DNA from: Thermodesulfovibrionia bacterium
GTDB lineage: Bacteria; Nitrospirota; Thermodesulfovibrionia; UBA6902
DNA: 64,000 nt
Direction of reading: 5' to 3'
NCBI GenBank assembly: GCA_030646035.1
Contig: JAUSMY010000010.1
Location: forward strand, 186,001 to 250,000
The notes below the pieces were generated by a model, which worked only from the letters and a program-made list of their open reading frames with translations, did not search any database and was not told the origin of the DNA. The first letter of the stretch is position 1; the number at the start of each line of letters is the position of its first letter. Shown one piece after another: positions 44,753 through 52,819 of the stretch. A program made the position numbers and the translations under genes.

Positions 44753-45451
44753 CTATTCAAAAGATTCAGATGGTTCGGATTCGGCCTGCGCCTCTACAGT
44801 TACCTTTTCACCTTCATCATCTGAAGCAACTGGCATAGATTCTGACTCATCAGCCTCAATGCCTTCCTCGCTTTCGTGTGAAAAACCTGAACCTTCATCC
44901 GGGTCTTCGTGGAAAGGCAGCATCAATCCCTCTGTATCCTCAAAATCCTTGAGCATAGGAAGTTCAGACAGATCCTTAAGACCGAAATACTGGAGGAACT
45001 CTTTGGTGGTAGCATACATGAGGGGCCTGCCAGGCACCTCTTTTCTGCCGAGTATCTTGACAAGCCTCCTCTCAAGAAGGGTCTTTATCACACCATCGGA
45101 ATTCACTCCTCTGACAGCCTCTATCTCAGACTTTATGATGGGTTGCTTATATGCGATTATGGAAAGCGTTTCCAGCGACTGCTGCGAGAGTTTTGTCGGT
45201 ATGGCAGTGGCGATAAGTTTTTTGACCCAGGGAGCTGAAGCAGGATTCGTCACCATCTGGACGCCTTCAGCCACCTCAACAATAAGGAGGCCGGAGTTTC
45301 TTAAAGAATATTCACTGATAAGCTCTCTGACAACCCCTTCAATCTCTTCTTTGTTTATATCAAGAATCTTTTTGAGGGTTTCAATCGTAAGGGGCTCACC
45401 TGCTATAAACAGAAGCGACTCAAGAACCGATTTAATCTCTTTATCATCCAT
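44753..45451 (-). CDS. scpB: Segregation and condensation protein ScpB
   Basis: Kleisin-associated subunit of the Smc-ScpAB condensin complex, forming two winged helices. 232 residues: SVLESLLFIAGEPLTIETL, GVQMVTNPASAPWVKKL, SQQSLETLSIIAYKQPIIKSE, IEAVRGVNSDGVIKTLLERR, and RPLMYATTKEFLQYFGL with SELP. The last 60 residues are an acidic, low-complexity tail, longer than usual. scpA is not next to it: a zinc phospholipase-like gene lies upstream, 7 bases away. Confidence 0.94.
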   Translation of the reverse strand: MDDKEIKSVLESLLFIAGEPLTIETLKKILDINKEEIEGVVRELISEYSLRNSGLLIVEVAEGVQMVTNPASAPWVKKLIATAIPTKLSQQSLETLSIIAYKQPIIKSEIEAVRGVNSDGVIKTLLERRLVKILGRKEVPGRPLMYATTKEFLQYFGLKDLSELPMLKDFEDTEGLMLPFHEDPDEGSGFSHESEEGIEADESESMPVASDDEGEKVTVEAQAESEPSESFE

Positions 45452-45458
45452 AAGCTGA

Positions 45459-46196
45459 CTAAGATGCCCTTTTCAGATGCCTTCCGAGCGGATGATCTTT
45501 AAGGACATGCGAATCCTCGCCATTGGTTAACACCTCAAATATATTATTAAGCGAGTCCTCTTTGAATTTATAGATGTCAGCAACGGGTATCTCATTAGGG
45601 AAACGATTGTTAATAAACTTTGACACATGTTTGCAATTTGGGAATCTCGAAATAAAAAGAAAACCCTTGAATATCTTTTTGTTGGTCTTGAATGAGAACA
45701 ATACCCTTTCAAGCATCTCCTCGAGAACAGGGTCATGCATCTTCTGAATGCCCTCATCAAGGTGCTTTAATTTTCTCCTGTACTTCTTATCTACCAGGCT
45801 CTCCGCCTTTATTTCAATTATTGAGTGGCTGAATGGGATCCTGGACCTTTCCAAATTGTGAACAAAGGTGTCTGCAGAAAGATGTGAGAGATAGCCGTAA
45901 GCAAAGGCCTTCTGCCTGTCTGTTTCTGACTCCTCAAGCAGCCTCCACCCTATATCCCAGCTGTGTGTGTTCTTGTCCTCTTCCTGATATTTCCTGCCGA
46001 CAATGACATCAGCACTCAGGTTTCCATATAGAAAATCCTTTGCGTATCTTTTTATGATGGAATAGACCCCGGCAGGTATAATGGCAGCACCAGCGTCAAG
46101 AACCTGATGCCCCAGATACAGGTGCGTAAGCGGCCCCCATGCGTGTGCGAATGAAGGGACAAGAATTATGGACAAAAATAGAATTAAGATAACCAT
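45459..46196 (-). CDS. Zinc-dependent phospholipase C-like exported protein
   Basis: 245 residues with a signal peptide (ILILFLSIILVPSFAHA, cleavage before WGPLTH). The mature start WGPLTHLYLG matches the zinc-dependent phospholipase C/S1-P1 fold, where the N-terminal Trp and following His bind zinc. NLSADVIVG, HSWDIGWRL and GYLSHLSADTFVHN supply further Asp and His ligands. So a periplasmic or secreted metal hydrolase of this fold is likely; true phospholipase activity is inference. Co-directional with scpB, 7 bases before it. Confidence 0.8.
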   Translation of the reverse strand: MVILILFLSIILVPSFAHAWGPLTHLYLGHQVLDAGAAIIPAGVYSIIKRYAKDFLYGNLSADVIVGRKYQEEDKNTHSWDIGWRLLEESETDRQKAFAYGYLSHLSADTFVHNLERSRIPFSHSIIEIKAESLVDKKYRRKLKHLDEGIQKMHDPVLEEMLERVLFSFKTNKKIFKGFLFISRFPNCKHVSKFINNRFPNEIPVADIYKFKEDSLNNIFEVLTNGEDSHVLKDHPLGRHLKRAS

Positions 46197-46369
46197 ATAT
46201 CTATAGTTTAAGTCATATTCTTATAAAAAAGCTATAGGGATACAAGCTGCAACTATGATAAATAAGCTCTGCAATATTGACAGAGAACGGTTTTTGATAT
46301 ACATTGTTATATAATCTTTGCTCAACTACTTAATTAGCCTGTTTTTTTATATAAATTAGGCGGTTCAGA

Positions 46370-46395
46370 TATAATTTTATTATAAACAATAGGAG
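46370..46395 (+). promoter_or_regulatory. -10 box and RBS before the CBM48 protein
   Basis: TATAAT at 46370-46375 and AGGAG at 46391-46395, 10 bases before the ATG at 46406. Only T/A-rich sequence lies at the -35 position. The rest of the 46197-46405 gap is AT-rich with no further structure that I can call. Confidence 0.45.
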
Positions 46396-46405
46396 ACACT
46401 TCAAA

Positions 46406-46798
46406 ATGAAAGCAAAAAACAAAGACAATTCAGCTGTTAAATTGATCATAAAGAAGAAGAAACAGGTTAAGCCTTTGAAAGAACCCTCAACCGGCGGCAT
46501 TAAAAAACAGTATCTGAAGTCCAAGTCAGAATGCAGGGTTACATTCAGGCTGCCGAAAGATGCGGCGCAGGAAGCCCAAACAGCCTCAATCGTCGGAGAT
46601 TTCAATAACTGGGATAAACATATATCACCCATGAAACAACTAAAGAACGGGGATTTTACAATAACTCTCTCATTGGCATGTAATAAAGAATACAGATTCA
46701 GGTATTTGATCAACAATAGCCGATGGGAGAATGACTGGAATGCGGACAAATATATACCAAATCCCCATGGCTGTGATGATTCAGTAGTTGTAGTTTAG
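46406..46798 (+). CDS. Stand-alone AMPK/CBM48-type glycogen-binding-like domain protein
   Basis: 130 residues. A lysine-rich N-terminus (1-40, NKDNSAVKLIIKKKKQVK) precedes one isoamylase-N/CBM48 domain at about 48-130: CRVTFRLPKDAAQEAQTASI, VGDFNNWDKHISPMKQLKNG, YRFRYLINNSRWENDWNADK, YIPNPHGCDDSVVVV. The GDFN.W and FRY......W..D motifs are those of AMPK-beta glycogen-binding domains. No catalytic domain follows. It may bind alpha-glucan or serve as a regulatory adaptor; no glycogen gene is nearby. Confidence 0.82.
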   Translation: MKAKNKDNSAVKLIIKKKKQVKPLKEPSTGGIKKQYLKSKSECRVTFRLPKDAAQEAQTASIVGDFNNWDKHISPMKQLKNGDFTITLSLACNKEYRFRYLINNSRWENDWNADKYIPNPHGCDDSVVVV

Positions 46799-46810
46799 AA
46801 ACGCTGAATT

Positions 46811-47290
46811 ATGATATACGACAATATACATAATTTTAATAAATACCAGTGTGTTCACAACCATTTCATCGATATAATAAAATTCCTGGATGCTGAACCG
46901 ATTTCGGATCGTCCTGATGGAAGATATGAAATTAATCATCAGGGATCTTATGTAACAATTGAATCCTACCAAACAAAAGATGCCCCAGATTGCTTTATTG
47001 AATGCCATAGGAAATACATAGATGTCCAGATTATGATTGATGGTGTTGAAGGCATGGGCGTCTGCCGCAAGTCTGAATGTGATGAGTCATCACCATATGA
47101 CGAAGAGAAAGATCTGCAGAAATTAAATGGAGAAGCAGATATGCTTACTTTCAGAGCGGGAAGTTTCATGGTGTTTTATCCAGACGACGCGCATATGCCC
47201 AAGGTTAAATATGGAGAGTTATTAGGGATGGTGAAGAAGGCTGTCTTTAAAGTTCCATTAAAGGAGGCAACACATGATCAAGGAATTTAA
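46811..47290 (+). CDS. YhcH/YjgK/YiaL family (DUF386) cupin protein
   Basis: 159 residues of the beta-galactosidase-subunit-beta/YhcH family. Diagnostic pieces: [57 protein letters not shown] and [10 protein letters not shown]. Homologues are linked to sialic-acid and other sugar metabolism, with metal-binding His/Glu as in cupins. Lies 12 bases after the CBM48 protein and overlaps mscL by 17 bases, so the three are probably co-transcribed. Confidence 0.9.
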   Translation: MIYDNIHNFNKYQCVHNHFIDIIKFLDAEPISDRPDGRYEINHQGSYVTIESYQTKDAPDCFIECHRKYIDVQIMIDGVEGMGVCRKSECDESSPYDEEKDLQKLNGEADMLTFRAGSFMVFYPDDAHMPKVKYGELLGMVKKAVFKVPLKEATHDQGI

Positions 47291-47702
47291 GGAATTTGCA
47301 ATGAGGGGCAATGTGGTGGATATGGCTGTCGGTATAATCATAGGAGGGGCGTTCGGCACAATCGTCAAGTCTCTTGTTTCAGATGTCATTATGCCGCCAA
47401 TCGGACTTCTGCTCGGCGGGGTTGATTTTTCAAACCTCTTTTTAGTTTTAAAGCCGGGAACAATGCCAGGGCCCTTTGCTTCTATCACCGATGCCCAGGC
47501 AGCAGGAGCAGTAACGCTTAACTATGGGGTATTCATAAACTCCATAATCAGCTTTCTTATCGTAGCATTTGCCGTATTCCTTCTGATCAAGAGTTTAAAT
47601 AACCTGAAAAAAGAAGAAGCTGCCGCTCCTGCATCTCCTCCGCCTCCGTCAAATGAGGAAATCCTTCTCTCTGAGATAAGAGATATACTCAAGCAGAAAT
47701 AG
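47274..47702 (+). CDS. mscL: Large-conductance mechanosensitive channel MscL
   Basis: Homopentameric osmotic safety valve of the inner membrane. 142 residues: amphipathic N-terminus ([18 protein letters not shown]), TM1 with [19 protein letters not shown], a periplasmic loop, TM2 ([19 protein letters not shown]) and a cytoplasmic helix with [25 protein letters not shown] lies within the end of the upstream gene. Normal family length. Confidence 0.96.
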   Translation: MIKEFKEFAMRGNVVDMAVGIIIGGAFGTIVKSLVSDVIMPPIGLLLGGVDFSNLFLVLKPGTMPGPFASITDAQAAGAVTLNYGVFINSIISFLIVAFAVFLLIKSLNNLKKEEAAAPASPPPPSNEEILLSEIRDILKQK

Positions 47703-47720
47703 ATTGTTACAGCAATACGT

Positions 47721-47757
47721 TAAATAAAAAGATGGCGGGGCAATCGCCCCGCCATCT
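47721..47757 (-). terminator. Rho-independent terminator of the octaheme cytochrome gene
   Basis: Perfect 12-bp stem AGATGGCGGGGC/GCCCCGCCATCT (47730-47741 with 47746-47757), loop AATC. On the minus strand it is followed by TTTTTATTTA, and it lies 55 bases past the cytochrome stop. On the plus strand the T-run is short, so termination of mscL would be weaker, if any. Confidence 0.85.
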
Positions 47758-47812
47758 TCTGCTAATCCAGCAAATTACACTCTCACAACTTTTCGATTTT
47801 ATTGCAGCAACC

Positions 47813-49504
47813 TTATTTTGCCGGTGGTGCCATTGCTGCAATAGCATCGTTAATTATCTTGATGCCTTTCTGTGATTCATCAACAGATTTTGTCAGTGCT
47901 TCTCTTGCCATTTCAGGATTATGGAAACCGTCGGAATTCTCAGCCGTCCAATATTCCCAGAGTATATGTGCCCTCAGATGCTGATCCTGTGCCTGTTTGA
48001 TAATTTCAGCATCAAGCCCGGCCTTCTTTCCTTCAACGATCTTGTCAATCAGGTTGGATAACCAGAACTCCGCCTTTCTCATCTTTCCTCTAATATGAGC
48101 CTTAATAGAGTCAATGGTGTATTTCGCCTGCTCTTCAGTCCATTTCGGGTGGCACTTGAGGCATGCCTCCTTAATCTGAATACTCGGCGTCACCGCAAAA
48201 TGTGACGTATATTCCTTGCCTGTCTTCTTGTCCTTCATCTTCGGCATATGGCAGCTGTCGCAGCCCGCGCCGGCCTTAGCATGTTTTGAATTGTAGTACG
48301 ACTCTGCCTCAGGATGCTGCGCCTTCCAGAGCAGTCCTCCTGTCAGGGCATGTTTAAAATCGAGGAAACTTACTTTGTTCACGTAATGATCATAGAGGCC
48401 AAATACATCCTTGTACGGGAAGTGGTTTGTCCTCCTGTCAGCCATTGTAACGGAAGGTTTTGATATATCGGAATTCTTTGGATCATATCCCGGATTGCAG
48501 TTATACTCAACATGGCACTGCCCGCACTGCAGCCTTGTGTCATATTTATCAAGCATGGCGATCTTTCTTGTGAAACCCCTGAGTCCCATGTCAATGACCT
48601 TTATCCCTGTCCTGTTGGGATCCTTGTGCCAGAGCGTATCTCCGTCCGGCTTGGTCAGGGCATCGATCAGGCCGTCTCTGACGATCCTCGGTTTTGCCGC
48701 ATGAGGGTCATGGCAGTAGAAACAGTTAAGCCCGTGCTGCAGGTCTTTTGCAACCTCAATGACCTTGGAAGTCCTTGACCATTCCGCGCCGTCAACAGGG
48801 TCTCCCATATACGCCCATTTGAGTATCTGATCCTGCGATTTGCACTGCAGGCACACGGAATTTGCCGCCGGTGCGCTTTGAGGAATAAAGGCTTTGTGAT
48901 CGGCGACATCGGGATATTTGTCTTCCAGAACATCCCATACCCTGCCGCTTTCAAGAATATACTCCCATCCGTTCTTCCCCTGGAACCTTCCTCCATAAGA
49001 CCTGTCAACAACGAGATGGTCGATGAGCATCTTGTTGTGGCTCCTTGTGAGATTATGCTCCTTTGTAAAGCCGTGCCCCATCATGAGCTTGTCCCAAAAC
49101 GGATTCGGCGACCTGTTCGTAAGCTGTGATTTCTCGTCACGAGCAGGCCTGTGGTACGCTGTCTTCATGAAAGAGTCATATTGTTCTTTATGGCACTGTC
49201 CGCATGCTTCCCACGATGTGTCTGTGACCGGCCTTGTGTCAGGCGTCTGAACCTCAGCCTTCAGATGTTTCTCAAGCCCCTTGTGACAGTTTGCGCAATT
49301 CACCTTCGCATGCATGCCCATTGTGTGAAGTTCCTTGATCTGGTCATGGCATTCATAGCATGTCTCGACTTTTACATTCTTTTCTTTTTGCGCTGTCTTT
49401 CCGGCAGGCGTTTCATATTGGGCGTCAACGTTTGCATAATAGATGCCGATCGTCATGACAAGCACTAAAACTGCTGTAAGCATTAAATATATCTTTTTAC
49501 TCAT
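47813..49504 (-). CDS. Octaheme cytochrome c nitrite reductase (TvNiR/ONR type)
   Basis: Periplasmic multiheme enzyme predicted to reduce nitrite to ammonia. 563 residues from ATG 49504: signal anchor/peptide at 5-28, then eight heme motifs: CxxCH at 49-53, 70-74, 101-105, the CLQCK lysine-ligated motif at 218-222, then CxxCH at 261-265, 327-331, 415-419, 448-452. Heme 4 with CxxCK is the catalytic heme of octaheme nitrite reductases. HVEYNC gives Tyr334 and Cys336 in the Tyr-x-Cys spacing of the crosslinked pair in the Thioalkalivibrio enzyme, and KAQHPE gives the likely catalytic His397. A GTG at 49567 with its own AGGAGG could add 21 residues. No nrfH-like gene is adjacent; a heme-sensor two-component system lies upstream. 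Confidence 0.9.
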   Translation of the reverse strand: MSKKIYLMLTAVLVLVMTIGIYYANVDAQYETPAGKTAQKEKNVKVETCYECHDQIKELHTMGMHAKVNCANCHKGLEKHLKAEVQTPDTRPVTDTSWEACGQCHKEQYDSFMKTAYHRPARDEKSQLTNRSPNPFWDKLMMGHGFTKEHNLTRSHNKMLIDHLVVDRSYGGRFQGKNGWEYILESGRVWDVLEDKYPDVADHKAFIPQSAPAANSVCLQCKSQDQILKWAYMGDPVDGAEWSRTSKVIEVAKDLQHGLNCFYCHDPHAAKPRIVRDGLIDALTKPDGDTLWHKDPNRTGIKVIDMGLRGFTRKIAMLDKYDTRLQCGQCHVEYNCNPGYDPKNSDISKPSVTMADRRTNHFPYKDVFGLYDHYVNKVSFLDFKHALTGGLLWKAQHPEAESYYNSKHAKAGAGCDSCHMPKMKDKKTGKEYTSHFAVTPSIQIKEACLKCHPKWTEEQAKYTIDSIKAHIRGKMRKAEFWLSNLIDKIVEGKKAGLDAEIIKQAQDQHLRAHILWEYWTAENSDGFHNPEMAREALTKSVDESQKGIKIINDAIAAMAPPAK

Positions 49505-49567
49505 ACCTCGTTCCTCCTTTCTTTTAAATGAAAAGTTCTTCTTGAAATATATGTACATTTCTTTCAC

Positions 49568-49849
49568 ATAACTTAACCTCCTCTATCCCATTCTTCTGAA
49601 TCATTTCTCTTGATCTCATTTTAATATGATTATCTGTAAATATGATGTTAATCCATGTAAAGAAATTGTTAATTTTTTTTACAACTGATTGGCCTATAGA
49701 AACATCATCTCATACATTTTCTTAATGTCAAGACTCATTTGGCCCTTTATGAAACAGTACTGGTTTGATTAGTTTTCTCACTGCTGAAAGTAACAGATGG
49801 GCTGAGAACTGCAGAGGCAACGCATTGAAAAATATAAATTTAGGAAGGA
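49568..49849. other. AT-rich regulatory gap upstream of the octaheme cytochrome gene
   Basis: No gene is seen. This gap between the response regulator stop and the cytochrome start should hold the cytochrome promoter, read on the minus strand. It contains AGGAGG (49582-49577) before the alternative GTG start, a pair of AATATGAT direct repeats (49623-49630 and 49639-49646, 16 bases apart), and T-rich runs near 49670-49680. I found no confident -10/-35 pair, no -24/-12 pair and no terminator for the response regulator gene. Confidence 0.5.
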
Positions 49850-50533
49850 TTAATCCATGAACCTGTAACCTGCTCCGAGGACTGTGATGATAAATTCGGG
49901 ATTTGACAGGTCTTTCTCTATCTTCTGCCTTAAGTGCTGGATATGAACGTCTATCACCCTGCTCCATGAGTATATCTGCGTATCTTTCCAGACGCTTTTT
50001 CTCAATGTCTCACGGCTCAGCACCTCGCCGCGATGGTTTATGAAAAAACAGAGCAGCTTGTATTCCTTTGGTGTAAGTTCGATCTTTTCGCCTGCAATAG
50101 TAACGATCTGCTTTCTGAAGTCAACCTTAAGTCCACCTATGACAACCTGCTCTTCTGAAGGGGGCGCAGCCCTTCTCAGGCAGGCCTTGATCCTTGCCAG
50201 AAGTTCAAGCGTCTCAAACGGCTTGACCATATAATCATCCGCGCCGCTTTCAAGTCCCATGACCTTATCAGAGACCTTGTCTCTCGCCGTAAGCATAATT
50301 ATGGGGATCTTCGGCGATTCCTTTCTCAACTGACGGCATATCTCAACCCCGTCACCGTCAGGAAGCATGACATCAAGTATCATGAGGTCAGGCTGAACCG
50401 CTGATAATATATCACGCGCCTTTGCCCACGTATCAGCGGTATCAACTTCATAACCATGAAGCTGAAGGTTAGCTTTAAGCACCTTCAGTATATCCGCGTC
50501 ATCATCAACCGCAAGTATCCTGTCAGCCATCAA
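49850..50533 (-). CDS. OmpR/PhoB-family response regulator
   Basis: 227 residues: receiver domain with acidic pocket AVDDDADILK, phospho-acceptor Asp in LMILDVMLPDGDGVEIC (about residue 54), MLTARD and VKPF; then a winged-helix domain (about 125-225) with ELTPKEYKLLCFFINHRGEV and SRVIDVHIQHLRQKIE. It overlaps the histidine kinase gene by 4 bases (kinase first), so the two form a two-component pair. The nearest downstream same-strand target is the octaheme nitrite reductase, which makes that the obvious candidate regulon member. That link is inference. Confidence 0.94.
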   Translation of the reverse strand: MMADRILAVDDDADILKVLKANLQLHGYEVDTADTWAKARDILSAVQPDLMILDVMLPDGDGVEICRQLRKESPKIPIIMLTARDKVSDKVMGLESGADDYMVKPFETLELLARIKACLRRAAPPSEEQVVIGGLKVDFRKQIVTIAGEKIELTPKEYKLLCFFINHRGEVLSRETLRKSVWKDTQIYSWSRVIDVHIQHLRQKIEKDLSNPEFIITVLGAGYRFMD

Positions 50534-52182
50534 TCACGCTCCCTTCTGTGCGGGATACTGAAATAAAATGTACTCCCTGCGGTATCTTCATTATTGAACA
50601 CGCCTATCTTCCCTTTATGAGCTTCTATTATACCCTTACATATGGCAAGGCCAAGCCCTGTCCCGCCTTTTCCTCTCTTAGTATAATATTTATCAAATAT
50701 CCTCTCTTTTTCATCTTCAGCTATTCCTCTCCCGTTATCCTTTATATAAATAGTAACCGGCTCATCAGTCCCGGAAACAGTGATCTCAATCCCGGAGTTT
50801 TCAGGGCTTACACTTAAGGCATTTGAGATAAGGTTGATAAAGACCTGTCTTATCATGTCCTCATCAGCAGTGATCACAACATCCGGTGGCGCGGCCACTT
50901 TAAAGGCAACCCCTTTCTTGCCGGCTATCGCATGGAAACCTGTAATGACATCCTTTATAAGTAACCCTAAACTGACATCACTGAAATGCATCTCAATAAC
51001 CCCTGATTCAATACGCTCAAGGTCAAGGGTGTCATTTACCATCCTTATGAGCCTATCCGCATTATTTCTTATTACATCAAAGAAATCCGTTATGTCGTCA
51101 AGATCAGCATCCGGCATTGAACTCATAGACAGTTTTGATGACAGATAATCCATAGCACCTTTTATAGACGTTAAGGGCGTTCTCAGTTCATGCGACACCT
51201 CTGCTATAAAGTCGGATTTCTTTTTGTTCAGCTCCGTCAGCCTGGCGTTTGCCTGCTCAAGGCTTTTTGTGGCTACCCTTACCTTCTCCTCAAGGCCTGA
51301 ATGATATTCAGATAGCGACCGGGACATCTCAACAAAAGACCTGCTCAGCACCTCCAGCTCGTCCCCTGTCCTGATAACAGATGTTTCCGGGCTTCTTCCG
51401 CTTGAGAACTCCCTCATGGATCTGTTCAGTTCATTCACAGGCCTCAGCACCAGTTCCTTCATCATTATGTAGAGCACCAGCATTAATATCCCGATAGTCG
51501 CGATACTGGATGCTATCATACCTCTCCTCTCCAGGGTGATCATGGATATAGCATGATCCATAGGCAAGGCTATGCTTATAGCACCTCTCACATCCCCGGC
51601 CTTGTAACCCTGATGGCTGTGGCATTTCAGGCACTCCTCACTAATATAAAGCGGTGCGATATATCTGTAAAAATATGACGGGCCTATCTTTTCCACTTTG
51701 AAAGCTTCCTTATAACCGCGCTCTTCAAAATCCTGAAGCGCCGCCTTCTCGAAATCATCTGGGGCATTCTCAGGGTTTATGAGTTTCAGGCTGGTTATAT
51801 TGAACCAGTAAGTGCCTTCTTCCTTGGCGTATTCTGATAGTTCTTTGGTGACCATCGCAGGACTCTTCTTGACATATTTTCTGCCCTTGATATCTGTTAT
51901 CTCAGGTTCTGAAAGAAAAGGGCTGAGGCCTTTAGACGGTGCCGCTACAAAAACACCACCGTGGCTGGCGATCCATTTTCTTGTTATAACGATCTGGGTG
52001 AATAACACTTTTGCCTGCACATCAAGCTGTTTATACACAAGCGCTTCATGCTCTTTGGATATTAAATACAGGGATACGCCCATGGCCATGACCAAAGCCG
52101 CCGCTGTGGCGATGATAAATTTCAGGCTGAGGCTGATCCTTAACGCCCTGAACTCTTTAAGAAGGTAATTAAGTTTTTGCAT
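50530..52182 (-). CDS. Sensor histidine kinase with periplasmic c-heme (DUF3365/Tll0287-like) domain
   Basis: 550 residues: membrane segment 22-41, periplasmic sensor domain about 42-218 ending with heme motif CLKCH (184-188) and GYKAGDVRGAIS, membrane segment 222-245, HAMP linker from 247, HisKA with phospho-His331 in VSHELRTPL, and HATPase with DNGRGIAEDEKERIFDKYY and GGTGLGLAICKGIIEAH. The sensor is homologous to that of the diguanylate cyclase at 43-44.5 kb. A c-type heme in the periplasm suggests redox, NO or nitrite-related sensing; the ligand is not known. Co-transcribed with the response regulator. Confidence 0.92.
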   Translation of the reverse strand: MQKLNYLLKEFRALRISLSLKFIIATAAALVMAMGVSLYLISKEHEALVYKQLDVQAKVLFTQIVITRKWIASHGGVFVAAPSKGLSPFLSEPEITDIKGRKYVKKSPAMVTKELSEYAKEEGTYWFNITSLKLINPENAPDDFEKAALQDFEERGYKEAFKVEKIGPSYFYRYIAPLYISEECLKCHSHQGYKAGDVRGAISIALPMDHAISMITLERRGMIASSIATIGILMLVLYIMMKELVLRPVNELNRSMREFSSGRSPETSVIRTGDELEVLSRSFVEMSRSLSEYHSGLEEKVRVATKSLEQANARLTELNKKKSDFIAEVSHELRTPLTSIKGAMDYLSSKLSMSSMPDADLDDITDFFDVIRNNADRLIRMVNDTLDLERIESGVIEMHFSDVSLGLLIKDVITGFHAIAGKKGVAFKVAAPPDVVITADEDMIRQVFINLISNALSVSPENSGIEITVSGTDEPVTIYIKDNGRGIAEDEKERIFDKYYTKRGKGGTGLGLAICKGIIEAHKGKIGVFNNEDTAGSTFYFSIPHRRERD

Positions 52183-52253
52183 TGTATTATGAAATAGTAT
52201 GACGCCTGTTCTCAGTAGTCAATTATAAGAGGAGGTATCAATTAAAGAAAGTA

Positions 52254-52811
52254 TTAATCTTTGTGGAATTCGTTCTGCGCGGAAGATACGCCGTTAAGAA
52301 GCACCGACTTAACAGCGCTTACAGCTTTATCAATGGTCTCAGTCAGCATCTTTACTTCGCTTTTGGGGAACGGCCTGAGGACATACTCTTCTGTCGGAAC
52401 CCTGGCCGGGCGTCCTATTCCTATCCTTAACCTGAGGAAATCTTTTGAACCCAATGAATCAATTATAGACCCGATACCTTTGTGCCCGCCTGAAGATCCG
52501 TCCTGCTTTATCCTGACAATACCTTTCTCAAGGTCAAGGTCATCATGCACAACAATTACATTATCTATCTCTTCAAACCTGGCAAGAGCGCCCATTACAG
52601 CCCTGCCGCTTCTGTTCATAAAAGTAAGAGGCTTTATCAGGAGCGTCTCCTTCCCCTCGATAAAGCCTCTTCCATAAAGATAAGCCTCTGTCTTGTATTT
52701 TAATTTTATAGATGACCCGGCCGCCAAGGCATCTACAACCATAAAGCCTATGTTGTGCCTTGTCTCCTCATACTCCTGTCCCGGGTTCCCCAGGCCGACA
52801 ACCAGCCACAT
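52254..52811 (-). CDS. pth: Peptidyl-tRNA hydrolase
   Basis: Releases tRNA from peptidyl-tRNA that drops off the ribosome. 185 residues, standard for Pth. VGLGNPGQEYEETRHNIGF carries catalytic His20; LIKPLTFMNRSGRAV, VVHDDLDLEKG and GGHKGIGSIIDSLGSKDFLR are intact. Starts 8 bases after rplY ends, as in the common prs-rplY-pth order. Confidence 0.97.
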   Translation of the reverse strand: MWLVVGLGNPGQEYEETRHNIGFMVVDALAAGSSIKLKYKTEAYLYGRGFIEGKETLLIKPLTFMNRSGRAVMGALARFEEIDNVIVVHDDLDLEKGIVRIKQDGSSGGHKGIGSIIDSLGSKDFLRLRIGIGRPARVPTEEYVLRPFPKSEVKMLTETIDKAVSAVKSVLLNGVSSAQNEFHKD

Positions 52812-52819
52812 AATAATTA

